From Rheinheimera sp. (GTDB lineage: Bacteria; Pseudomonadota; Gammaproteobacteria; Enterobacterales; Alteromonadaceae): a stretch of DNA of 64,000 nt. Shown piece by piece: positions 1-8,398 of the stretch. Numbering within the stretch: the stretch's first letter is position 1; each line of letters starts with the position of its first letter. Below the pieces are notes generated by a model. It saw only the letters and a list, made by a program, of their open reading frames with translations, did not search any database and was not told the DNA's origin. The DNA lies in assembly GCA_003543135.1 (NCBI GenBank), contig DPJG01000022.1, positions 62,001 to 126,000 on the forward strand. Direction: 5' to 3'. The translations under genes and the position numbers were made by a program.

Positions 1-560
1 GTCCAGGCAAAAATAATCATCACCAACAACAAGGGTTCAGCGGCAATTTCACCTGTCATACAGGTCCAGCCCAGCAGCGGTGGCATGGCACCAGCCAGAC
101 CACCAATCACAATATTCTGGGGGGTGGCTCTTTTTAAATACAGGGTGTACACCACGGCATAACCAAACAAACTTGCCAACGTCAGCCAGGCGGTCAAAGG
201 GTTTACCATGTTGTATAACAACACAAAACCTGTGCCTGCCAGAACAACAGAAAACAACACGGCCTTTTCGGCACTGATGCGGCCACGCGCCACCGGCCTG
301 TGATGGGTTCGTACCATTTGCGCGTCAATGCGCTGATCCAGCACATGATTAAGTGCAGCTGCCGCCGACGACAAGAGCCCAATGCCCAGAGTGCCAAAAA
401 CCAATAAATCGATGGCCGGAAAACCGGGCTGCGCCAATAACATGCCCACCCAGGCAGTTAACAACAACAACGCAACGACTTTGGGTTTGGTCAGCTGATA
501 ATAATCACGCCATACACTTTGGGTTCTGCCAATGACCGTCATAGTTTTTGCTTGGGTCAT
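1..560 (-). CDS. cyoE: Protoheme IX farnesyltransferase (heme O synthase), partial
   Basis: Polytopic inner-membrane UbiA-family prenyltransferase that adds a farnesyl group to heme B to make heme O for the oxidase encoded next to it. The start at 560 has a strong AAGGAGGTC ribosome site just upstream. The visible N-terminal part of about 186 residues includes the family substrate motif [12 protein letters not shown] followed by [10 protein letters not shown], which matches the conserved Asp-rich first motif of CyoE/CtaB. The reading frame runs off the left edge of the window, so the C-terminal third is missing here. Its ATG overlaps the stop of the heme A synthase gene by 4 bp (ATGA), so the two are translationally coupled. 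Family assignment is secure; the symbol could equally be ctaB. Confidence 0.93.
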   Translation of the reverse strand, partial: MTQAKTMTVIGRTQSVWRDYYQLTKPKVVALLLLTAWVGMLLAQPGFPAIDLLVFGTLGIGLLSSAAAALNHVLDQRIDAQMVRTHHRPVARGRISAEKAVLFSVVLAGTGFVLLYNMVNPLTAWLTLASLFGYAVVYTLYLKRATPQNIVIGGLAGAMPPLLGWTCMTGEIAAEPLLLVMIIFAW

Positions 561-1555
561 GCTGACCTCCTTTGTTGTTGTAACCGGGCACAAATCAGTG
601 TCAACACCATCAGCAAGTTGGCTGCGACAAAGTTATGCGCCACGGCATTTCCCAGTGGCAACAACCACCAGATATTGGCCACACCTAAACTAAATTGCAG
701 CAGCAATAAAGCGCCTAGTAACATGGGTAACCTCGCCATGCCAATTTGCTGGCGTTGTTGCCACAAACGCACTGCAAACCAGCCAACCGCCAGCAGTGTC
801 AGCACAGCGCCAATACGGTGACTGATATGAATGGTTTGCCGCGCCCCGGCGCTCATCACGCCAAATTCGTAATTGTCATGTCCCAGATGTAAGTCAAAAG
901 CTTCGGGGAAATTCAGTTGTTGTTGCCAGCCACTATGGCAGATCGGCAATTCAACACAGGCCATGGCGGCGTAATTGGCTGAAGTCCAGCCGCCCAGAGC
1001 AATCTGACCAACCAGAATCAGCAGCACCAGCCAGCCCGCCCTTGCCAGGCTGGCCGGTGCCTGATATTGCGCCAGCTCAGGTCGCAATTGTTTCGACAGT
1101 TGCCAGCGATACAACATCAACAGTGCCAGTAAACTAAAACCACCCAATAAGTGCCCCATCACCACCAGCGGGAATAAATTTAATGTCACTGTCCACATGC
1201 CAAGCGCAGCCTGAAATACCACTAAGGCTAAAAGAACTGTTGGCAGTACTGTGACTTTTTGCTGTAACCGCCAGCTCAGGAAAAAAATGCCCGCAATTAA
1301 CAAACCCAGGGTGCCGGCAAAATAACGGTGGATCATTTCATTCCAGGCTTTGTGCGCCTCCACTGGCCGCTCCGGAAAACGGGCTTCAGCGATGGCCACA
1401 TGGGTTTCGTGTTGCGGCACTTTCAGAAAACCATAACAACCTGGCCAATCCGGACAACCCAGTCCGGCATCGGTTAAGCGGGTATAAGCACCTAAAATAA
1501 TCACCAGCATGGCCAGCACTATGGCCATACTCACCAGCATCCTTAACAGTTTCAT
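557..1555 (-). CDS. ctaA: Heme A synthase (COX15/CtaA family)
   Basis: Membrane enzyme of 332 residues that oxidises the C8 methyl group of heme O to make heme A for cytochrome c oxidase. Visible family marks are [14 protein letters not shown] near residue 30, EMIHRY in the second helix region, GHLLGG in the middle, ISHRIGAV and [10 protein letters not shown] near the C-terminus; the conserved histidines in these segments are the heme ligands of the family. About eight hydrophobic helices are seen. The start overlaps the previous gene in the operon by 4 bp and the end overlaps cyoE by 4 bp, so three consecutive genes are coupled. Length and motifs fit proteobacterial COX15-type synthases. Confidence 0.93.
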   Translation of the reverse strand: MKLLRMLVSMAIVLAMLVIILGAYTRLTDAGLGCPDWPGCYGFLKVPQHETHVAIAEARFPERPVEAHKAWNEMIHRYFAGTLGLLIAGIFFLSWRLQQKVTVLPTVLLALVVFQAALGMWTVTLNLFPLVVMGHLLGGFSLLALLMLYRWQLSKQLRPELAQYQAPASLARAGWLVLLILVGQIALGGWTSANYAAMACVELPICHSGWQQQLNFPEAFDLHLGHDNYEFGVMSAGARQTIHISHRIGAVLTLLAVGWFAVRLWQQRQQIGMARLPMLLGALLLLQFSLGVANIWWLLPLGNAVAHNFVAANLLMVLTLICARLQQQRRSA

Positions 1556-2073
1556 ACCGGCCCCCGGTCAAATTTCATCAGCTTCTGTAAATCAGCCATC
1601 ACAGCTTTGCCCGTTAACGGCAGCTGTTGTAACTCCTGTGGCATTGCATATTGCAGTAAGGCCAACCCCTGATGTTCAACCAACACCAGCTCGCCTATGC
1701 CGATACTATTGCCGCTGATGTTGCCGCTATTGTGCTGGAACTGCAGCGGCTGCGCTAACTGCGCCGGCGCCTGCTCAGCCAGCACCCAGAGTGTCAGTTG
1801 ATCTTGTTTGCGGCCAAGGGCAGTGTGAATTTGTGTCATCAGGCTTAACACCTGCTGACAATGTTGCAGGCAAGGGCTAGGCGCTAAATACACCAAACGC
1901 CAGTGCGGCTCTGACGCGGGTACTGCCGGCAACAACCGGACTTCTTCACTAAGCCACTTGCCTTTACTACTGGCGCCTGCGGAAAACCAGCCCTGAGTCA
2001 GTACCAGTTGCGCCAGCGCCACAGGCACCAGACAAACCATGGCAAACAACCAGATAAACTTCTTTTTTGGCAT
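1552..2073 (-). CDS. Small membrane-anchored protein with a CxxxC motif, oxidase cluster
   Basis: Protein of 173 residues with one N-terminal hydrophobic anchor (about residues 5-25) and a soluble, presumably periplasmic, domain. The segment APSPCLQHCQQVL near residue 70 carries a Cys-x3-Cys pair in a position and context like the copper motif of Sco/thioredoxin-fold proteins (strand, then P-x-C-x3-C, then helix). It sits between SURF1 and ctaA, overlapping ctaA by 4 bp. Equivalent small unnamed proteins occur at this place in oxidase clusters of Pseudomonas and relatives (from memory). A role in copper delivery or thiol chemistry for the CuA site is inference. I do not recognise a named family with certainty. 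Confidence 0.75.
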   Translation of the reverse strand: MPKKKFIWLFAMVCLVPVALAQLVLTQGWFSAGASSKGKWLSEEVRLLPAVPASEPHWRLVYLAPSPCLQHCQQVLSLMTQIHTALGRKQDQLTLWVLAEQAPAQLAQPLQFQHNSGNISGNSIGIGELVLVEHQGLALLQYAMPQELQQLPLTGKAVMADLQKLMKFDRGPV

Positions 2074-2790
2074 TCAGGCATCCTTCTGATAGCTGGCAGC
2101 CATTGCCACAATTAACACGGCAACAGCCAATAACAACCACTGCACTGCATAAGCCCGGTGTTTTTCCGGTGGCAGTACCACGGCTTTGTAATGATAAATA
2201 AAAGGGGTTTGTTGCTGATAAAACACACCACTGTAGAGTTGCTGCCCAATCTGACTTTCCAGCAACTCCGGCTCCACTGTTTGTAAACGCATGGGCCACT
2301 GCCCCTGGTCTTCCAGATTTTGCCCAAGCCGCAAACCGGCCAGTCTGGTGCGTAGCACACCATCAAGCACAAATTCAGCGGGCACTTTAATGTGTGGCAG
2401 CTGGCTGCGCTGTGCCGGAGCGGCCACCCAACCGAGGTTGACCAACAACACCGGTGTGTTGTGACTGAGTTGTACCGGCACTAACACGTCGTAACCAGCC
2501 TTGCCTTGCCAGATTTGGTTATCGATCAGCCAGACAAAAGGCGCTAACCAGTGTGCAACACCTTGCAGCGGTGCACCGTCGATTTCTGCGGAAGATTTTT
2601 GATAAGCATCAGACCAGGATAAAGGTCCTTGTTGCTGCCAGCTTTGAATTTGCTGCAGTTGTGCTTCTTTTTCGGTGGATCTTTGCCATTGCCACCAGGC
2701 CAGCTTGATTAACAGCAAAAAAGCGGCCAGAGTAATCAACACTAACCACCAACGCAGCATAAAGATCTGATTAAACAAGCGGATCTGCAT
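2074..2790 (-). CDS. SURF1 family cytochrome oxidase assembly protein
   Basis: Assembly factor for subunit I of heme-copper oxidases, thought to help heme A insertion. Two membrane helices bracket a periplasmic domain, the usual SURF1 topology. N-terminal motif LAWWQWQRSTEKE and C-terminal HYKAVVLPPEKHRAYAVQW fit the conserved WQ..R..EK and HxxYAxQW signatures. The frame can begin at a TTG (2805) or at ATGs at 2796 and 2790; I chose 2790 because GGCGGAG then lies at a normal distance. The gene reads away from the plus-strand DUF2909 gene starting 26 bp away, and it ends directly beside the CxxxC protein gene. Confidence 0.9.
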   Translation of the reverse strand: MQIRLFNQIFMLRWWLVLITLAAFLLLIKLAWWQWQRSTEKEAQLQQIQSWQQQGPLSWSDAYQKSSAEIDGAPLQGVAHWLAPFVWLIDNQIWQGKAGYDVLVPVQLSHNTPVLLVNLGWVAAPAQRSQLPHIKVPAEFVLDGVLRTRLAGLRLGQNLEDQGQWPMRLQTVEPELLESQIGQQLYSGVFYQQQTPFIYHYKAVVLPPEKHRAYAVQWLLLAVAVLIVAMAASYQKDA

Positions 2791-2816
2791 CTGCATCTCC
2801 GCCAAACTGAGGTTGT

Positions 2817-3026
2817 ATGCTGGTCAAACTGATACTCATAGCGTTACTGCTCTTTATCGTTTTTAACCTGTTCCGCGCTTTGTGGCTGATGCTGAAAAAC
2901 GATCCCAATAAAGTCAGCATGTCGAAATATCTGGGCCGGCGCGTGTTATTTTCCGCCATTGTGATGGCGCTGCTTATTCTGGCGCTGGCGATGGGCTGGA
3001 TAAGCCCACATCAACGCCCTTATTAA
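2817..3026 (+). CDS. DUF2909 twin-transmembrane small protein
   Basis: Protein of 69 residues made almost entirely of two hydrophobic helices (about residues 2-26 and 44-62) joined by a polar loop containing KYLGRR. This is the pattern of DUF2909 proteins, which are commonly found inside cytochrome c oxidase clusters (established from family knowledge, not searched). It is the only plus-strand gene in the minus-strand oxidase operon, lying between cox3 and SURF1. GAGG lies just before the ATG. It may be a small oxidase-associated or assembly subunit; that is inference. Convergent with cox3, whose stop is 87 bp away. Confidence 0.85.
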   Translation: MLVKLILIALLLFIVFNLFRALWLMLKNDPNKVSMSKYLGRRVLFSAIVMALLILALAMGWISPHQRPY

Positions 3027-3113
3027 AAACATCCCCAAACTTTCCCAAGAGCCCTGAGGCTGTCAGGCTTCCCAAACAAGATAGCTGGCCGCTTTATGCA
3101 GCCAGCTTTATGC

Positions 3114-3998
3114 TTATAAAACGTACACAAAGACAAATAAACACAGCCAGACCACATCAACAAAATGCCAGTACCAGGCAGCCGCCTGAAAGGCAAAATG
3201 ATTGTGGGCGGTAAAGTGGTTTTTCAGCAAAATCCGAAGCAAAATCACCAGCAGGAAAATGGCCCCCAAAGTCACATGCATACCGTGAAAGCCGGTCAAC
3301 AGGAAAAAGGTATTGCCATAAATACCAGAATCCAGTTTTAAACCCAGGTCACGATAAGCATGCACATATTCATAAGCCTGACAGGCCAAAAATGCCACGC
3401 CCAGCAGTACTGTCAGAGTCAGCATCAACTTCAGCTGCAGCCGTTTGCCCTGCTCCAGCCCAACATGGGCAAAGTGCAGGGTCACTGAAGAGGTCAGCAG
3501 GATTAAGGTGTTATAAAGCGGTAGCCCCTGCCATGGCATGGCTGTGGTCTCAGTGCCACCCGGTGTTTTGGTCATTGGCCAGTGCGCGCTGAAATCCGGC
3601 CACAACAACTGTGCTGTCATGGCGTTGTTACTTGCGCCGTCCAGCCAGGGCATGGCAATCATCCGGGCGTAAAATAAAGCACCAAAAAAGGCCGCAAAAA
3701 ACATCACTTCAGAAAAAATAAACCAGCTCATGCCCTGCCGGAACGACCTGTCCATTTGTTGGCTGTACAAACCATGCATGGATTCATCGATGACGTTGCG
3801 AAACCAGCCCACCAGCATAAATAACAACACAGCAACACCGGCCAGCAGCAGATAACCGCCATACCCTTCTTTGTTGCGGGTGACTTCATTGACAAAGTTA
3901 CCGGCACCAAAAGCTATCATAAAAAGCGCCACAGCCCCGACTATCGGCCACGGGCTTTGTTCAGGTACATAATATTTGTCGTAAGTTTTACTCATCAT
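3114..3998 (-). CDS. cox3: Cytochrome c oxidase subunit III
   Basis: Integral membrane subunit of aa3 oxidase, 294 residues, seven helices expected. Family marks include GMSWFIFSEVMFFAAFFGALF, HVTLGAIFLL and the C-terminal AAAWYWHFVDVVWLCLFVFVY. The conserved Glu of the SEVMFF segment is present. The gene starts inside the end of cox11 (11 bp overlap), indicating coupling. Two tandem ATGs are available (3998 and 3995), both after a GGGGGC purine run. Followed on this strand by the SURF1 gene beyond the oppositely oriented DUF2909 gene. Confidence 0.96.
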   Translation of the reverse strand: MMSKTYDKYYVPEQSPWPIVGAVALFMIAFGAGNFVNEVTRNKEGYGGYLLLAGVAVLLFMLVGWFRNVIDESMHGLYSQQMDRSFRQGMSWFIFSEVMFFAAFFGALFYARMIAMPWLDGASNNAMTAQLLWPDFSAHWPMTKTPGGTETTAMPWQGLPLYNTLILLTSSVTLHFAHVGLEQGKRLQLKLMLTLTVLLGVAFLACQAYEYVHAYRDLGLKLDSGIYGNTFFLLTGFHGMHVTLGAIFLLVILLRILLKNHFTAHNHFAFQAAAWYWHFVDVVWLCLFVFVYVL

Positions 3999-4566
3999 TG
4001 CCCCCTGTTGAGACTTGCGCTGTCACTGTTTCAGCAGGTGCATGTTTTGTCATGTCATACAGCGTGTAAGACAAAGTGATGGTGCTGAAATGCTCCGGCA
4101 GTGCAGGATCCACATAAAATTGTAATGGCATCAGTAGTTTCTGACCTGCAGTCAGAACTTGTTGGTTAAAGCAAAAACATTCCATTTTATTAAAGTACAA
4201 GGCAGCCTGACCCGGTGATACCGAAGGCACAGCCTGGCCAGTCATGGTTGCTGCCGTTGGATTTTGCGCTTCGTAATACACCAGTTTGATTTCACCCGGA
4301 TGTACCGTCATTTTTTTTGTTTGTGGCGCAAACAACCAGGGCATATCGGCATTGGGCCTGGCCAGAAACTCGATAGTGATGGTCCTTTTGGCATCAACCA
4401 CCGCTTTGTCGGCCGTTGCCGCCATAGTGCTGGTTTTGCCATTAATACCGGTTAAGTCACAAAACACGTCATACAGCGGCACTAGCGCAAAACCAAAACC
4501 AAACATCAGCGCAGTTGCCAACAACAGACGTTTAATTAAAGGTAGATGATCAGGTTGCCGCTGCAT
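3988..4566 (-). CDS. ctaG: Cytochrome c oxidase assembly protein Cox11/CtaG
   Basis: Copper chaperone for the CuB site of subunit I, 192 residues: one N-terminal membrane anchor (about residues 12-34) and an immunoglobulin-like periplasmic domain. The copper ligands are visible in KMECFCFNQQ (Cys130 and Cys132) and a conserved FCDLTGINGK follows the anchor (Cys36). GFALVPLYDVFCD and FYVDPALPE also fit the family. It lies 10 bp downstream of ctaD and overlaps cox3 by 11 bp, the normal order in proteobacterial coxBA-ctaG-cox3 operons. Confidence 0.95.
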   Translation of the reverse strand: MQRQPDHLPLIKRLLLATALMFGFGFALVPLYDVFCDLTGINGKTSTMAATADKAVVDAKRTITIEFLARPNADMPWLFAPQTKKMTVHPGEIKLVYYEAQNPTAATMTGQAVPSVSPGQAALYFNKMECFCFNQQVLTAGQKLLMPLQFYVDPALPEHFSTITLSYTLYDMTKHAPAETVTAQVSTGGNDE

Positions 4567-4576
4567 CAGACTGCTC

Positions 4577-6172
4577 CTATTTCACTTCGGGTGGCGTGGT
4601 AAAGCTGTGATAAGGCGGTGGTGACGATAAAGTCCACTCCAGCCCTTCAGCCCCTTCCCACACCTGATCCGTTGCTTTTTCACCACCTTTAATACACTTC
4701 ACCAGCACCCAGACAAACAACAGTTGTGACAGGCCAAAGGCAAAACCACCAATACTAATAAAGGCATTAAAATCAGCAAATTGCAGCGCATAGTCTGGGA
4801 TCCGTCTTGGCATGCCGGCCAAACCGACAAAGTGCATCGGGAAAAACAACATATTGACGGAAATCAGCGAACACCAGAAATGCCACTGCCCGAGTGTCTC
4901 GTCGTACATATGGCCTGTCCACTTTGGCAGCCAGTAATAAGCGGCGGCAATAATGGAGAAAATAGCCCCTGTGACCAGCACATAGTGGAAATGTGCGACC
5001 ACAAAGTAGGTGTCGTGGTACTGGAAGTCTGCCGGTGTAATGGCCAGCATCAGACCGGAAAAACCACCTATGGTAAAGAGCACAATAAAGGCCAGCGCAA
5101 ACATCATCGGCACTTCAAAGGTCATGGCGCCTTTCCACATGGTGGCCACCCAGTTAAACACTTTGACCCCGGTTGGTACTGCAATCAGCATGGTGCAATA
5201 CATAAAAAACAGTTCTGCAAAGACCGGCATGCCGGTGGTGAACATATGGTGCGCCCACACCAGGAACGACAACAAAGCGATACTTGAAGTGGCATACACC
5301 ATAGAAGCGTAACCAAACAGCGGCTTGCGGGCAAAAGTAGGCACTATGCTGGAGACAATACCAAAGGCCGGTAAAATCATGATGTAGACTTCCGGGTGAC
5401 CAAAAAACCAGAAAATATGCTGGAACAACACAGGGTCACCACCACCGGCGGCATCAAAAAAGCTGGTACCAAAGTATTTGTCGGTCAGCACCATAGTGAC
5501 TGTGCCTGCCAATACCGGCATCACCGCGATCAACAGGAAAGCGGTAATTAGCCAGGTCCAGACAAAGAGCGGCATTTTCATCCAGGTCATGCCAGGGGCA
5601 CGCAGGTTAAAAATGGTCACAATGACGTTAATTGCGCCCATAATCGACGAAATACCCATGATGTGCACAGAAAACACAAAAAGTGCTGTGCTGTCACCGC
5701 TGTATTTAGTCGATAAAGGGGCGTAAAAAGTCCAGCCAAAACCAGGCCCGCCGCCTTCCATAAACAAAGATGCCAGCAAAATGGCAAAAGCAAATGGCAG
5801 TATCCAGAAGCTCCAGTTGTTCATCCTTGGCAACGCCATATCAGGCGCACCTATCATCATCGGAATTAACCAGTTAGCCAAACCGGTGAAGGCCGGCATC
5901 ACAGCACCAAACACCATGATCAGGCCATGGACTGTGGTCATCTGATTAAAAAAGTCTGCCTGAACCAACTGTAAACCAGGCTGAAATAACTCAGCGCGGA
6001 TCACCATGGCCATAGCACCACCGATAAAAAACATCGTCAGCGCAAACAGCAGGTACAAAGTACCGATATCTTTATGGTTGGTGGTGTATAACCAGCGTTT
6101 TAACCCTGAAGGCGCATGATGATGGTGTTCACCATGATGCGCAGTGTCGTGATCATGAGTCACTGTGCTCAT
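4577..6172 (-). CDS. ctaD: Cytochrome c oxidase subunit I (aa3 type)
   Basis: Catalytic subunit of the heme-copper oxidase, 531 residues, twelve helices. Ligands are visible: His82 in TTVHGLIM and His396 in VVAHFHYV for low-spin heme a, His394 for heme a3, His259 in FFGHPEVY with the cross-linked Tyr263, and His308/His309 in WAHHMF for CuB. Glu261 in GHPEV places it with the A1-type oxidases that use the D-pathway glutamate. The N-terminal 20 residues are unusually rich in histidine (HDHDTAHHGEHHHH). Starts 3 bp after coxB ends; the pair is certainly co-transcribed. Confidence 0.97.
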   Translation of the reverse strand: MSTVTHDHDTAHHGEHHHHAPSGLKRWLYTTNHKDIGTLYLLFALTMFFIGGAMAMVIRAELFQPGLQLVQADFFNQMTTVHGLIMVFGAVMPAFTGLANWLIPMMIGAPDMALPRMNNWSFWILPFAFAILLASLFMEGGGPGFGWTFYAPLSTKYSGDSTALFVFSVHIMGISSIMGAINVIVTIFNLRAPGMTWMKMPLFVWTWLITAFLLIAVMPVLAGTVTMVLTDKYFGTSFFDAAGGGDPVLFQHIFWFFGHPEVYIMILPAFGIVSSIVPTFARKPLFGYASMVYATSSIALLSFLVWAHHMFTTGMPVFAELFFMYCTMLIAVPTGVKVFNWVATMWKGAMTFEVPMMFALAFIVLFTIGGFSGLMLAITPADFQYHDTYFVVAHFHYVLVTGAIFSIIAAAYYWLPKWTGHMYDETLGQWHFWCSLISVNMLFFPMHFVGLAGMPRRIPDYALQFADFNAFISIGGFAFGLSQLLFVWVLVKCIKGGEKATDQVWEGAEGLEWTLSSPPPYHSFTTPPEVK

Positions 6173-6175
6173 CTG

Positions 6176-7324
6176 CTACTCCTTTTTACCGGTTTTGGCC
6201 GCGTGAATATCAGCAGCCTGAATAAGATCGCCGGTATTGTTATCCCAGGCGTTACGCTCGTAGGTAATGACAGCCGCAATTTCCTGCATGGTCAGTTGTT
6301 TACCAAAGGCCTGCATTGCAGTACCTGCTTTACCATTGAGCACTATGTCGATATGGGCAGCTTTACCTTCGGCCGTTGTTGCCATTTTGCTGCCCTTCAG
6401 TGCAGGGAAAGCACCGGGTAAACCACCACCACCGGCCTGATGGCAGGCAGCGCAATAACCAAGATAGGTTTTTTCACCCAGAGCCATGGCTTCATCCATG
6501 GTCATATTCATCGCCAGCAACTCCTGTTCAGCAGCTTTGGCTTTGGCCTGAATATCGGCTTGTTCTTTGATCCAGGCGTCAAATTCTGCCGGCTCTTTTG
6601 CCACCACCACCACCGGCATAAAACCATGATCTTTGCCACAAAGCTCAGCACACTGGCCGCGATAGATGCCAGGTTCATTCACTTTGGCCCAGGACTCATT
6701 GATAAAACCGGGGTTGGCGTCTTTTTTCACCGCAAAAGCCGGTACCCACCAGGAGTGGATCACGTCGTCAGAAGTGGTTAAAAAGCGAACTTTTTTACCG
6801 GTAGGGATCACCAGAGGCCTATCTACTTCCAGCAGATAGTTTTCGCCTTTAGCGATTTTGTTGTTGATTTGTTTTTGCGGTGTCGCCAACAGCGAATAAA
6901 ACTCAACCGGATAGTCGAGATATTTGTAATGCCACTTCCACTGCGAACCAGTGACCAGCACTGTCACTTCAGCATCAGTAGTATCTTCCATCGCAATCAG
7001 GGTTTTAGTGGCCGGAATAGCCATGATGATTAAGATGAAAACGGGGATAGCTGTCCAGAGAATCTCAACTCTGGTGCTTTCATGGAACTGTGCCGGCTGT
7101 ACTCCTTTTGCCTTGCGATGATGGAGAATGGCCCAGAACATAGCGCCAAACACCACCAGGCCAATTGCACAGCAGATATAAAATATCGTCATGTGCAGGT
7201 GATACACCTGCTGACTGATATCAGTGACACCCTGAGTCATATTCAGGGGCATTTCTGCGGCAGAAGCCATTTCGACAAACAGCAAGGATAGCAGCGAGCA
7301 GCGATAACGACTCGTTTTCGCCAC
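6176..7324 (-). CDS. coxB: Cytochrome c oxidase subunit II with C-terminal cytochrome c domain
   Basis: Subunit II of 382 residues. A cleavable signal region (residues 1-23) is followed by two membrane helices (about 44-68 and 88-108) and a cupredoxin domain whose CuA ligands are His190, Cys225, Cys229, His233 and Met236 in GQCAELCGKDHGFM. A fused mono-heme cytochrome c domain follows, with the CAACH heme motif at 291-295, as in caa3-like or Cbb-type subunit II fusions. The start codon is GTG at 7324, preceded by GAGGAGA at a good distance. First gene of the oxidase operon; the 289 bp before it and lexA must contain the promoter. Confidence 0.96.
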   Translation of the reverse strand: MAKTSRYRCSLLSLLFVEMASAAEMPLNMTQGVTDISQQVYHLHMTIFYICCAIGLVVFGAMFWAILHHRKAKGVQPAQFHESTRVEILWTAIPVFILIIMAIPATKTLIAMEDTTDAEVTVLVTGSQWKWHYKYLDYPVEFYSLLATPQKQINNKIAKGENYLLEVDRPLVIPTGKKVRFLTTSDDVIHSWWVPAFAVKKDANPGFINESWAKVNEPGIYRGQCAELCGKDHGFMPVVVVAKEPAEFDAWIKEQADIQAKAKAAEQELLAMNMTMDEAMALGEKTYLGYCAACHQAGGGGLPGAFPALKGSKMATTAEGKAAHIDIVLNGKAGTAMQAFGKQLTMQEIAAVITYERNAWDNNTGDLIQAADIHAAKTGKKE

Positions 7325-7530
7325 GTAACGTCTCCTCTGTCATTTTGCATAATTAGCAAATTGTCAGAACCAGACACTACAACCCACTCACCGTATCTTG
7401 TTCTGCAATTTATTGTTTTTTATTATGTAATCCCACAAGTACCCAATTTTAAAACTTCCGCTCAACTATGTTTTTATCGGGCACAGGCTAAGAATTGACC
7501 ACAAAGCCTGATCTGTAAACCCCAGAATGC

Positions 7531-7567
7531 AAAAAGCACCGGCAAACCAATCAGGTCATACCAGTGC
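7531..7567 (-). terminator. Probable intrinsic terminator after lexA
   Basis: Read on the minus strand, GCACTGG pairs with CCGGTGC (one U-G wobble) around an 18-nt loop, and a run of five U follows. It lies 47 bp after the lexA stop. The rest of 7325-7613 is AT-rich and presumably holds the coxB promoter; I see no further clear element in it. Confidence 0.55.
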
Positions 7568-7613
7568 CTTTAACAGAAAGATATTGAGTTTATTTAACTT
7601 TTATCCGCATTTT

Positions 7614-8243
7614 TTACCAGGTTTGGTTGCGAATCACACCAACAGCCAAACCTTCTATTGCAAAAAACTGCTGTGTTAAATCCACTTTTATCACATTAAA
7701 GTCGCTATTTTCGGGGTGTAAGTACACAAATTGGCCATCACGCCTGAAACGTTTCACTGTCACTTCATCTTCTACTCTGGCCACCACAACCTCGCCTTGT
7801 CGGGCTTCCGTGGTTTTGTGCACAGCCAACAGATCGCCGTCCAGAATACCGATGTCTTTCATGCTCATGCCTGAGACTTTTAACAGGAAATCAGCTGCCG
7901 GATGGAACAGGTTGGCATCAAGCTGGTAATACTGATCGATATGCTCAGTCGCAAGAATCGGCTGACCCGCAGCCACCCGGCCAATCAGTGGTAAACCACT
8001 GTATTCAGGCTCGTTGGCCACCACATCATCATCTTCCAGCAAACGGATGCCACGCGAAGTGCCCGGCATCATTTCGATAAAACCTTTTTTTGCCAGTGCT
8101 TTTAGATGTTCTTCAGCAGCATTGGCCGATTTAAAACCCAGCTGACTGGCAATTTCGGCCCGCGTTGGCGGCATGCCTGACTGCGCCTGATAATCCTTAA
8201 GTAGTTGTAATATTTCGGCTTGTCTTGGAGTAAGTGGTCGCAT
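7614..8243 (-). CDS. lexA: LexA repressor
   Basis: SOS response repressor and self-cleaving serine peptidase, 209 residues. N-terminal winged helix (residues 1-65) with [20 protein letters not shown] as the recognition region. The cleavage site is Ala92-Gly93 in RVAAGQP; the catalytic dyad is Ser127 in SGMSM and Lys164 in VTVKRF. The dimerisation/peptidase half begins at GLPLIGRV. Two LexA boxes sit just before the start, so it is autoregulated. Divergent from plsB with 155 bp between the two start codons, as in E. coli. Confidence 0.98.
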   Translation of the reverse strand: MRPLTPRQAEILQLLKDYQAQSGMPPTRAEIASQLGFKSANAAEEHLKALAKKGFIEMMPGTSRGIRLLEDDDVVANEPEYSGLPLIGRVAAGQPILATEHIDQYYQLDANLFHPAADFLLKVSGMSMKDIGILDGDLLAVHKTTEARQGEVVVARVEDEVTVKRFRRDGQFVYLHPENSDFNVIKVDLTQQFFAIEGLAVGVIRNQTW

Positions 8244-8247
8244 GGTG

Positions 8248-8263
8248 CTGAATGCCTATACAG
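8248..8263. promoter_or_regulatory. LexA box 1
   Basis: CTG-N10-CAG with the spacer aatgcctata, starting 5 bp upstream of the lexA ATG, so a bound repressor would cover the ribosome-binding region of the gene. It matches the gammaproteobacterial SOS box frame (CTG at 8248-8250, CAG at 8261-8263). Confidence 0.75.
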
Positions 8264-8269
8264 TGAATA

Positions 8270-8285
8270 CTGGGATTATATACAG
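8270..8285. promoter_or_regulatory. LexA box 2
   Basis: CTG-N10-CAG with an AT-rich spacer (ggattatata), flanked as TACTG...CAGTG, closer to consensus than box 1. The two boxes are 22 bp apart centre to centre, about two helical turns, the tandem arrangement known for lexA promoters. Confidence 0.85.
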
Positions 8286-8398
8286 TGAGTTTCAGCCTGC
8301 CAAGCGGGGAATTACAGAAAATGAGCAAATTTGTGCGAAATTGGCGGGAATTTCATTCCATGGTATCTTAGCCGGCTGTTTTTGACTGCAGGTAACCT

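Noticed and set aside
4781-5287. 168-codon plus-strand frame opposite ctaD
   Set aside because: Complement of a conserved gene; no ribosome site and no family pattern.
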